The notes beneath the pieces were generated by a model that saw only the letters and a list, made by a program, of their open reading frames with translations, ran no database searches and was not told where the DNA came from. DNA of 5,542 nucleotides from CAYMWF01 sp964394085 [NCBI: uncultured Gemmatimonadota bacterium] (lineage in GTDB: Bacteria; GCA-2686955; CAYMWF01), in NCBI GenBank assembly GCA_964394085.1, contig CAYMWF010000151.1, positions 1 through 5,542 on the forward strand, read 5' to 3'. Position numbers and translations under genes: made by a program. This document shows, one piece after another, positions 1-5,542 of the stretch; within the stretch, counting starts at the first letter, position 1, and every line of letters starts with the position of its first letter.

Positions 1-292
1 ATCCTGCCATCACGAATTGTACAGTATCGAGTAATTCGGCTGATGATGACGGTGGTGGAATATATTGCGACAACTCAGATCCTGCCATCACGAACTGCAA
101 CATAGCCGGGAATTCAGCTGGCTGGGACGGAGGCGGGATCTGTTGCTCACAATACTCCTCCCCGACCATCACGAACTGTACGATATCAGAAAATACTGCT
201 AACGATGAAGGCGGCGGGATCTATTGCCGCAATTCAGATCCTGCCATCACGAATTGTACAGTATCGAGTAATTCGGCTGATGATGACGGTGG
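1..292 (+). repeat. Internal three-coil duplication, 237-base period
   Basis: Bases 1-55 and 238-292 are identical over all 55 positions; the first mismatch is T at 56 versus C at 293. The offset of 237 bases equals 79 codons, exactly three beta-helix coils (26+27+26 residues), so the reading frame is kept. The left copy touches the window edge and may extend further upstream. Identity including third codon positions, when neighbouring coils differ freely, points to recent unequal recombination or gene conversion between coils. An assembly artefact in a repetitive gene is the alternative. Confidence 0.85.
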
Positions 293-974
293 CGGAATCT
301 ATTGTTCCAACTCATATCCAACCATATTAAATAGCATTCTCTGGGGTGATTCACCGGAAGAGATTTACATCAGCAGCGGTTTCGTCACCAGTTCGTACTG
401 TGATATACAAGGCGGTTGCCCGGGAGAAGGCAATATAGCCGTCGATCCTCTTTTCAGAAACCCTGATCGCAATGATTATCGTCTGCAATCTCTATCAATG
501 CCAGACTGCGGCGGACCCGGTGATTCTCCCTGTATTGATTCCGGTGACCCTTCATTGAACGACATGCTTTTTCCTGATTGCGATCATGGGTTAGGAGATG
601 AGCGAAGCGACATTGGAGCGTTCGGGGGTCAAAACGAAGGTCCGCCGGTCGAAGTTACTAACAGAGAAAAGGATGAAAAAACTCCTGTCCCAGAGCAGGC
701 TCATGTTCTAAAGCAGAATTTTCCGAACCCTTTCAATCCCGTTACAACCATCACATACACCATTAAAGAAAACGCAGAAGTATCTTTAAGAGTCTATGAT
801 ATGAAGGGAAGTCTTGTTTGCATCCTGGTTGAAGAAGTAGAACATCCAGGCACTCACTCCGTGATATGGCATGGTACGAATGACAACTCCATTAAGGTGA
901 GTTCAGGGGTTTATATTTGCGTTTTGACAGCCGGTGATGTCAGTGAAAGTATTAAAATGATTATACTGAAATAA
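1..974 (+). CDS. Secreted right-handed beta-helix protein with C-terminal T9SS sorting domain (5' partial)
   Basis: The frame is open from base 3 to the TAA at 972-974, giving 323 visible residues; the ATG at 498 is only an internal Met (visible residue 166), and the true start lies upstream of the window. Visible residues 1-105 are four beta-helix coils of 26-27 residues with the pattern P-x-ITNC-x(I/V)-x-x-N-(S/T)A...GGGIYC. Residues 106-145 close the helix (SILWGDSPEEIYI, then DIQGG and PGEGNI), followed by an SPCIDSGDPS...SDIGAFGG segment typical of this family. Residues from about 229 to 323 form a type A T9SS sorting domain (FlgD-like Ig fold) with QNFPNPFNP at 238-246, a YDMKG strand and the SSGVYICVL and KMIILK ending. 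By family knowledge such proteins cross the outer membrane through the type IX system and are anchored or released; the ligand or substrate is unknown. No catalytic residues are recognisable. The downstream gene is a paralogue. Confidence 0.9.
   Translation, partial: PAITNCTVSSNSADDDGGGIYCDNSDPAITNCNIAGNSAGWDGGGICCSQYSSPTITNCTISENTANDEGGGIYCRNSDPAITNCTVSSNSADDDGGGIYCSNSYPTILNSILWGDSPEEIYISSGFVTSSYCDIQGGCPGEGNIAVDPLFRNPDRNDYRLQSLSMPDCGGPGDSPCIDSGDPSLNDMLFPDCDHGLGDERSDIGAFGGQNEGPPVEVTNREKDEKTPVPEQAHVLKQNFPNPFNPVTTITYTIKENAEVSLRVYDMKGSLVCILVEEVEHPGTHSVIWHGTNDNSIKVSSGVYICVLTAGDVSESIKMIILK
687..971 (+). other. T9SS type A sorting domain coding segment
   Basis: This segment encodes the last ~95 residues of the upstream beta-helix protein. 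It starts near VPEQAHVLKQNFPNPFNP and ends with IKMIILK at the stop. The order of N-terminal NPFNP loop, ITYTI strand, VSLRVYDMKG strand, GTHSVIWHG strand and SSGVYICVL strand matches the Por secretion (type A) sorting domain family. It implies that the host encodes a type IX secretion system elsewhere in the genome. The paralogue at 1066-3375 lacks this tail. Confidence 0.85.
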
Positions 975-1052
975 ACGATGTACAAGAGCTTGATGTAATC
1001 CGTTTATTGTTCGGCAGGTGGGAGCGCAAAGGGCGCAAAACGCAGTATCCCG

Positions 1053-1058
1053 AAGGAG
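1053..1058 (+). promoter_or_regulatory. Shine-Dalgarno site that fixes the GTG start of the second beta-helix gene
   Basis: AAGGAG lies 7 bases before the in-frame GTG at 1066. A longer reading from GTG 1018 would have no good Shine-Dalgarno site and would put 16 polar, basic residues ahead of the signal peptide. Starting at 1066 gives a textbook signal sequence immediately at the N-terminus, so 1066 is preferred. Confidence 0.8.
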
Positions 1059-1065
1059 TGAAACC

Positions 1066-3375
1066 GTGTTCAGTAGACATCTGTTTCTTTACCAGGTTCT
1101 GTTGATCCTGCTGATAGTTTCTTTTGCTGAATCAGAAACCATACGCGTGCCGGCTGAACAGCCGACCATCCAGGAAGGTATCCACGCTTCCACCGATGGA
1201 GACACCGTGCTGGTGGCGGACGGCACCTACACAGGGCCGGGCAATAAGCGGATCAGCTTTTTGGGTAAAGCGATAACAGTCAGGTCCGAAAACGGCGCTG
1301 ATCAAACAATCCTGGACTGCGAGAATGACGGCAGAGGGTTCATCTTCAAGCGTGAAGAAAAACGCACTTCTGTTCTTGATGGGTTCACGATAAAAAATGG
1401 CTACTCCAAAAAAGGCGGCGGGATATATTGTTTTTTTGCATCCCCGACTATATCCAGGTGTTCGATCGAAAGTAATACGGCAATCATAGGGGGAGGGTTA
1501 TTGTTCGTCTCCTCATCAGTATTATTATCCGACTGTACAATATCAGGAAATCAGTCCAGATCGAACATACTGGGCCACGGCGGAGGGATATGTTGTATTT
1601 CTTCATCTCCCGAGATTGGGAGATGTACGATCAGAGAAAACACTGCAAGAGGAACCGGAGGTGGGATCAGCGCAAAAAATACCGACCTGACTCTTGTTGA
1701 AAGTGCCATTACCAGAAACTCTTCGGAGAGCAATGGCGGAGGAATATATTTACATGAATCTTCTTTTAGATCCTTAAATTGTACTTATTCGTGGAATGGA
1801 ACCCATCATGACGGCGGTGGCCTTTTTGTCTCTGGACCCTCTTCGATGGTCATTAGTGATTGCCTGATAAAAGCCAATATCGCCGACAAATGCGGCGGCG
1901 GTTTTTGTCTATCCAATTCAACTACTATGACTATCGTCCGATGCCTGATTAAAGCCAACTCAGCATATCGTGGCGCTGGGATCCATTGCGACAACTCAGA
2001 TCCTGACATCAAGAACTCCACTATTTCAGAAAATACAGCGAGCTATGGCGGCGGCGGGATATACTGCAACTACTCAGATCCTGCACTCACCAACTGCACG
2101 ATAACACTGAACACGGCTAATGATGATAACGGCGGAATATACTGTACCAACTCCTCCCCAACCATTATAGACTGCAACATAACCGGGAATATTACACTCC
2201 GAAACGGAGGTGGGATATACTGCCGCAATCGTTCATCCCCCACCATAACGAGTTGTACAATTGATGGGAATAGTGCTTTATCAGGCGGCGGTATCTATTG
2301 CCGAATCCGCTCATGCCCGACTATTACGAACTGTACAGTATCGGAGAACAGTGTCAACAATGACGGAGGGGGGATTTATTGCGTCAATTCAGAGCCAGCC
2401 ATCACCGATTGCACTTTCTCGAAAAACCATGCAGCCAACGGCGGAGGGATATATTGCCTCGACTCGGAACCACCCATCATTGAATGCACATTCTCGAAAA
2501 ACAACGCAGCCAAAGGCGGAGGTATCTTTTGTAACAAGTCAGAGCCTGCAATCACGAACTGCACCATATCTGAGAATACGGCTTCCTACGGCGGTGGGGT
2601 CTATTGTGACGATGATGACGCCCCGGTTATCACGAACTGCACGATATCGAATAATACGGCTTCTGGTCCTTATGGTCGCGGCGGCGGGCTCTACTGCTTC
2701 GCCAACTCACATCCAGAAATATCAAACAGCATTCTCTGGGGAGATTCACCGGAGGAAATTTACATCGCAAGCGGATCAGTCATCTGTTCATACTCCGACA
2801 TACAGGGCGGCTGGCCGGGAGAAGGCAACATCGATCTAGATCCGTGTTTCACGGTGGGAGAATGGAACGATTATCGCCTGCGCTGGGGTTCATCCTGCAT
2901 CGATGCCGGGAATCCCGATAAAACAGATCCTGATGATACAAGAGTCGATATGGGAGCCTTCTTCTTCGACCAGTCCAGGGAACTCATAGTATATCTATCA
3001 CCTGAATCTACTGAAATCTCACCGGGCGAATCCGGGAAGGTTCTCTGTACGATATGTAACTCGAAAGATTATGAGATAAATTTCGGCGCGGCAGCCGGTA
3101 TCGTTCTCCCGGACGGCTCCCCCTGGCCCGGCAACCCGATCGAAGAGCCGGTTTTTCTATCCATCGGTCCAGGCCGCAATCGCGACTGCGAGTTCGAGTA
3201 CCAGGTTCCTTTGCGGTGTCCACAGGGAATATATTCTCTCCATTGCGGCGTTCGCGGACTCGCCGACTTCGGAAATGTGCTGCGTGACGAATTCTGCGAC
3301 TCAGGGCTAGAGGGACTCCTCGATACGGACCGGTTCTTTTTTACCGTTGATGAAAATTCCTGCTCTTCGCAGTAA
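1066..3375 (+). CDS. Secreted right-handed parallel beta-helix repeat protein with C-terminal Ig-like domain
   Basis: The protein has 769 residues when started at GTG 1066. Residues 1-21 are a signal peptide: Arg4, a hydrophobic core VLLILLIVSFA, and likely cleavage after Ala21 (Ser at -3, Ala at -1). Residues 26-115 are the N-terminal cap (IRVPAEQPTIQ, DGDTVLVADGTY, LDGFTIKNG). Residues ~116-550 are about 17 beta-helix coils of 25-30 residues, each marked by GGGIYC or a variant. Residues 554-592 close the helix (SILWGDSPEEIYI...PGEGNI), then SSCIDAGNPDKTDPD...VDMGAF at 609-632. Residues ~640-762 resemble an Ig-like or cell-adhesion-like beta domain (YLSPESTEISPGESG, LPDGSPWPGNP, PLRCPQGIYSLHCGV). 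No T9SS tail is visible, unlike the paralogue upstream, so its fate after the inner membrane (periplasm, outer membrane or release) is unknown. Beta-helices of this type often bind or cleave polysaccharide, but no catalytic site is evident. It begins 91 bases after the upstream stop with no terminator between, so an operon is plausible. Confidence 0.9.
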   Translation: MFSRHLFLYQVLLILLIVSFAESETIRVPAEQPTIQEGIHASTDGDTVLVADGTYTGPGNKRISFLGKAITVRSENGADQTILDCENDGRGFIFKREEKRTSVLDGFTIKNGYSKKGGGIYCFFASPTISRCSIESNTAIIGGGLLFVSSSVLLSDCTISGNQSRSNILGHGGGICCISSSPEIGRCTIRENTARGTGGGISAKNTDLTLVESAITRNSSESNGGGIYLHESSFRSLNCTYSWNGTHHDGGGLFVSGPSSMVISDCLIKANIADKCGGGFCLSNSTTMTIVRCLIKANSAYRGAGIHCDNSDPDIKNSTISENTASYGGGGIYCNYSDPALTNCTITLNTANDDNGGIYCTNSSPTIIDCNITGNITLRNGGGIYCRNRSSPTITSCTIDGNSALSGGGIYCRIRSCPTITNCTVSENSVNNDGGGIYCVNSEPAITDCTFSKNHAANGGGIYCLDSEPPIIECTFSKNNAAKGGGIFCNKSEPAITNCTISENTASYGGGVYCDDDDAPVITNCTISNNTASGPYGRGGGLYCFANSHPEISNSILWGDSPEEIYIASGSVICSYSDIQGGWPGEGNIDLDPCFTVGEWNDYRLRWGSSCIDAGNPDKTDPDDTRVDMGAFFFDQSRELIVYLSPESTEISPGESGKVLCTICNSKDYEINFGAAAGIVLPDGSPWPGNPIEEPVFLSIGPGRNRDCEFEYQVPLRCPQGIYSLHCGVRGLADFGNVLRDEFCDSGLEGLLDTDRFFFTVDENSCSSQ

Positions 3376-3851
3376 TTACCAGACCGTTTCCCAAATAGCC
3401 TCTTCAAGTCCACAAATGGATACAAATGAAATTCTTCGCGCGAAGAATTTCAACGATTCGGCATCGGCTCACTGCGGAAGCACGTTGCGATTTGAAAGGG
3501 TCCAACATCTTCCGCGCAGCTGAAGGCGGTCGAAGCCCCATCCAATCTGGAAAGCCGAGTCCTCCTGGTATCGATACTTTTTGAGAACAGACTGAATGCT
3601 CCGGCTGGTGGATGGGGACTATCCGATTCAAGCGATTTCTTTATTTTTTGAAAAATTATTTTTTTTCTTTCAATCCAGCGCCTTTCCGCGGTCACGGGAA
3701 AACAGGGCCGGGAACAGGCCTACCGTCGCCGCCATTCGATCCGCGCCCGTTTTCCGTAGAAATTCCCGTCCAGACCGGAAAAAACGGTTCAGAAGCCTTC
3801 CAAATGGGCTGCTAACTCCATACTACATATTATGTTACACGTTCCGTCGAT
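3376..3851. other. Non-coding stretch with no convincing gene
   Basis: Between the beta-helix stop and the promoter of the HNH gene no frame has a believable combination of start, ribosome binding site and protein-like composition. The short open frames on both strands are rich in Arg, Ser, Pro and Phe and overlap one another. The stretch holds a 26-bp palindrome (3427-3452), a short palindrome GTATCGATAC (3568-3577) and a T-rich tract (about 3635-3670). It could contain a decayed gene, a dispersed intergenic repeat or a small RNA, but nothing in the sequence settles this. Confidence 0.6.
3427..3452. repeat. 26-bp perfect palindrome downstream of the beta-helix gene
   Basis: The left half TGAAATTCTTCGC (3427-3439) is the exact reverse complement of 3440-3452, with no mismatch and no spacer. 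It begins 51 bases after the beta-helix stop. As RNA it would form a long hairpin closed by a small GC-rich loop, which could act as a 3' stabiliser or weak terminator. No T-run follows it, so it is not a standard intrinsic terminator. A dimeric protein-binding site or a dispersed palindromic repeat are the alternatives. Confidence 0.75.
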
Positions 3852-3880
3852 TTGACAAGGGTGTTTTTATGTGCTATATT
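3852..3880 (+). promoter_or_regulatory. Sigma-70-type promoter with extended -10, upstream of the HNH gene
   Basis: The -35 box is TTGACA (3852-3857), a perfect match to the consensus. The spacer is 17 bases. The -10 box is TATATT (3875-3880), one base from TATAAT, and is preceded by TGC (3872-3874), an extended -10 element. Transcription should start near 3887, leaving an untranslated leader of roughly 83 bases before the ATG at 3970. The leader shows only short palindromes (GACGTC, CGATCG) and no recognised riboswitch. Confidence 0.8.
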
Positions 3881-3955
3881 CGCCTTTGCTGCTCGGATTG
3901 ACGTCGTATTGTCGATCGGAAACAAGGTGGTTTTGTGTTATTTTCGGACTAAGAA

Positions 3956-3960
3956 AAGGA
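3956..3960 (+). promoter_or_regulatory. Shine-Dalgarno site of the HNH gene
   Basis: AAGGA ends 9 bases before the ATG at 3970, within a purine-rich AAGAAAAGGA run. It supports 3970 as the start, the first ATG of the long frame downstream of the promoter. Confidence 0.7.
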
Positions 3961-3969
3961 ACAGGCAAT

Positions 3970-5542
3970 ATGAAAACAGCACCGGAGACAAAGAAATCGA
4001 GATTTGAAACGGGCCTGCCCGGGATCGAGGTGGAGAACAGGCTGAGAAGAGCTGCGGAAACCATGGATATGAGCGAGGCCGAAGTCTCCTTCTACCTCGC
4101 CGAGTTCGACGACATGCGGCTCTGGAAGGATATGGGGTACTCCTCCGTCATAGCGTACGCAGAGGCCGAGATCGGTTTTTCGATGAAGAAGACCTACGCC
4201 CTTCTCAACATAGGGAGGCGTATCAGGGTGCTTCCGGTCACCCGGTCGGCTTTCGAGAAGGGTTTGATCGGCTGGACCAAGGTTCGCGACATCTGCAGGT
4301 ACCGTGGAGAATTAGACGAGGAGAAGATGCTGGAGCGGTCGGTCGCTTTCAGCGGCAAGCAGCTTGCGGAGTTCGTTACCGCGTCGAACAGGGCTTTGAA
4401 GCGGCCGCACCGAAACTCCCTGCCGTCGCAGTCGGAGGAGCTTTTTCCGCAGGATCCGGAAGAACATAATCCGCCGGAACCCGGAGAACCCCCTTTCCCC
4501 AACCTGGATAAGGATTCCTCTGCTCGATCGAAAGAGCCTTTTCAGCCGAACTCGGAGGTGCAATGTTCCCCCCTGCCGGCAGTTGTCCGCGCCTGCTCAC
4601 CGGCCCGGCATGTGAGCGTCAACCTGAAACTGAGCCCCGAGGATCATGCCGTGTTGACCGAAGCCCTCCGGACCTGGCGGCGCAGGAATCCGGGGGAAAG
4701 GAAGAGGGAGGAGATGGTGGTTTCCCTCGCCCGGAAGTTCATGGAGGAAGAAAACCCGGCCTCGTTCTGCGGTCCCGGTCATGGAATCGCTACGGTGAGT
4801 GAAGGAATCGAAAAACCGGGTGATGGGTCCGGCAGCGTTATCGGCGACCGAAGCCACACCACCACCAGCCACGGCGATGAAGCCGGCGGATCCAGGACAG
4901 CCGAAGCACCGGATCAAAGTCGTGAGGTTCCTGTTCTGCTGGACTCTCCATACAATATCTATATTCATCATTGTCCCGAGTGCGGGAAAAGCACCATCAC
5001 CGGCGGGAGCGGCGAACCTGTCGAAGTAGAACGGTCGCTCCTGGAAAAAGCTCTCTGCGACGGCGCTTTCCATATTGATGATGCCTGTGTCGATCGGGTA
5101 GAGCCTGATGGAAGCAACCATACCGGTAAGGAACTGCCCGCCGGAGGAAGGAACCATACCAGTAAAGAAAAATCCGTTGGAGAAAAGAGCCTTACGGGTA
5201 AGGAAAAGCCCGCCGGAGAAAGAAAACATACAGGTAAAGGAATGCCCTTCGACGGGAGGAACCAAGCCGGTATAGAAGAAAACCGCGAACGGAAGAAACT
5301 TGCACGCCGGGGAAGTCCGGGAAGGAAGAAACGTTCGGTGAGCACCGCCCTCCGTAAAAAAATCTTCATGAGGGATGGATGCGTCTGCCGTGTTCCGGGG
5401 TGCGGAAGGACATCCTTCCTGGAAATCCATCACGTGAGGCCGCTTTCGAGGCGCGGGGGCAACGAGCCGGAGAATCTTTTCCTTGTTTGCTCACGCTGCC
5501 ACACCAATATCCATGAGGGCAGGATCGATGTGACAGGCGCCT
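3970..5542 (+). CDS. HNH endonuclease-like protein, DUF222/13E12-type architecture, with inserted 12-residue repeats (3' partial)
   Basis: The frame stays open from ATG 3970 to the window end: 524 residues visible, no stop reached. Residues ~36-145 are helical (SEAEVSFYLAEFDD, LWKDMGYSSVIAYAEAEIGF, KTYALLNIGRRI, FEKGLIGWTKVRDICR), matching the N-terminal region of DUF222-like HNH proteins. A Pro/Glu/Ser-rich linker follows (146-212), then another conserved block (213-260, VSVNLKLSPEDHAVLTEAL). After a second linker, YIHHCPECGK (Cys335, Cys338) and ALCDG (Cys363) look like the family's cysteine-containing segment. Residues 383-442 are 12-residue repeats, followed by a basic stretch (KKLARRGSPGRKKR). 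The HNH domain spans 458-519: RDGCVCRVPGC, IHH (His487/His488), ENL (Asn502), CSRCH and His515. The Cys478 and Cys507/Cys510 set probably holds a structural zinc, and the His-Asn-His set the catalytic metal. It is likely a DNA nuclease; its target is unknown. Family proteins end soon after this point, so perhaps only a few dozen residues are missing. It has its own strong promoter and looks more GC-rich than the genes before it. Confidence 0.85.
   Translation, partial: MKTAPETKKSRFETGLPGIEVENRLRRAAETMDMSEAEVSFYLAEFDDMRLWKDMGYSSVIAYAEAEIGFSMKKTYALLNIGRRIRVLPVTRSAFEKGLIGWTKVRDICRYRGELDEEKMLERSVAFSGKQLAEFVTASNRALKRPHRNSLPSQSEELFPQDPEEHNPPEPGEPPFPNLDKDSSARSKEPFQPNSEVQCSPLPAVVRACSPARHVSVNLKLSPEDHAVLTEALRTWRRRNPGERKREEMVVSLARKFMEEENPASFCGPGHGIATVSEGIEKPGDGSGSVIGDRSHTTTSHGDEAGGSRTAEAPDQSREVPVLLDSPYNIYIHHCPECGKSTITGGSGEPVEVERSLLEKALCDGAFHIDDACVDRVEPDGSNHTGKELPAGGRNHTSKEKSVGEKSLTGKEKPAGERKHTGKGMPFDGRNQAGIEENRERKKLARRGSPGRKKRSVSTALRKKIFMRDGCVCRVPGCGRTSFLEIHHVRPLSRRGGNEPENLFLVCSRCHTNIHEGRIDVTGA
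5116..5295 (+). repeat. 36-base tandem repeat, about 5 units, inside the HNH gene
   Basis: Units start at 5116, 5152, 5188, 5224 and 5260. At protein level they read NHTGKELPAGGR, NHTSKEKSVGEK, SLTGKEKPAGER, KHTGKGMPFDGR, then a degenerate NQAGIEENRERK; a decayed half unit may precede them (RVEPDGS). The first four keep the 12-residue period exactly. DNA identity between units is moderate (for example AAGGAA and CCCGCCGGAG recur), so the array is not brand new. The units are hydrophilic and basic and lie between the cysteine segment and the HNH domain. They recall the TGEKP linker of zinc fingers only superficially, because they contain no Cys. Confidence 0.85.
5341..5526 (+). other. HNH nuclease domain coding segment
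   Basis: This segment encodes residues 458-519 of the HNH-like protein. It starts with STALRKKIFMRDG, the usual helix-and-strand lead-in (compare 'PPAVRRAVLxRDG' in relatives). It continues through CRVPGC, the LEIHHVRPLSRRGG beta-turn with paired His, NEPENLFLVC with the conserved Asn, and CSRCHTNIHEGR with the final His. All expected metal and catalytic positions are present, so the domain looks intact. Confidence 0.88.

Noticed and set aside
1-300. Possible CRISPR-like array from regularly recurring short motifs
   Set aside because: The motifs are in-frame codons of beta-helix coils (ITNC, GGGIYC), with continuous coding between them and period variation by whole codons; there are no spacers.
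2261-2839. 192-residue + strand frame inside the second beta-helix gene
   Set aside because: It is a shifted reading of the coil repeats; the repeating nucleotide pattern keeps it open. The residues are Ser/Arg/Thr-rich without a recognisable fold, and it lies wholly within a well-supported gene.
3568-3582. GTATCGATAC followed by five T residues, terminator-like
   Set aside because: The palindrome is only 10 bases with no loop, AT-rich, and far from any gene end; too weak to call a terminator.
3404-3695. Overlapping minus-strand frames of 75 and 81 residues
   Set aside because: They overlap each other in different frames, span the 26-bp palindrome or the T-rich edge, and resemble no family I recognise. 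They are covered only as a possible dispersed repeat.
3596-3901. 101-residue + strand frame in the intergenic stretch
   Set aside because: It runs through the T-rich tract and across the whole sigma-70 promoter at 3852-3880, lacks a good ribosome binding site, and its composition (Phe runs, then Arg/Ser) is not protein-like.
5116-5295. Possible C2H2 zinc-finger array, suggested by TGKEKP-like motifs
   Set aside because: The units contain no cysteine and no paired C2H2 spacing; the likeness to the TGEKP linker is superficial.
4597-5433. 278-residue open frame on the minus strand opposite the HNH gene
   Set aside because: It lies antisense to the HNH gene, mirrors its 36-base repeat as a Phe/Leu/Pro-rich repeat, and has no family resemblance. 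The opposite strand carries recognisable conserved domains, so this is a shadow frame.

Overview
The window reads as accessory DNA from an uncultured bacterium of the Fibrobacteres-Chlorobi-Bacteroidetes (FCB) superphylum or a neighbouring candidate phylum (Eisenbacteria, Krumholzibacteriota, Latescibacterota or Zixibacteria type). The reasons are a right-handed beta-helix surface protein ending in a type IX secretion (T9SS) sorting domain with the QNFPNPFNP motif, a second beta-helix protein opening with the 'IRVPAEQPTIQ...DGDTVLVADGTY' type of sequence common in those genomes, and an HNH protein of the DUF222/13E12-like kind. The phylum is inferred from family style, not from any marker gene.

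Layout: (1) 1-974, the 3' end of a secreted beta-helix gene with T9SS tail, cut by the window start. (2) 1066-3375, a complete paralogous beta-helix gene with signal peptide and about 17 coils, ending in a different, Ig-like C-terminal domain. (3) 3376-3969, about 590 bases with no convincing gene, holding a 26-bp perfect palindrome, a T-rich tract and, at its right end, a near-consensus sigma-70 promoter. (4) 3970 to the window end, an HNH endonuclease-like gene in one uninterrupted frame (524 codons visible), cut by the window end. Three coding regions, all on the + strand, account for about 88% of the window.

The two beta-helix genes are tandem paralogues, probably co-transcribed, and share the module that closes the helix (SILWGDSPEEIYI...DIQGG...PGEGNI) while carrying different C-termini; they would act at or outside the outer membrane. 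The HNH gene has its own promoter and no visible functional link to them. The least ordinary features are a 12-residue tandem repeat inserted into the HNH protein just before its nuclease domain, a near-exact 237-base-period duplication inside the first beta-helix gene, and two ladders of regularly spaced cysteines in the second. I see no CRISPR, tRNA, rRNA, transposase or clear new multi-gene system.
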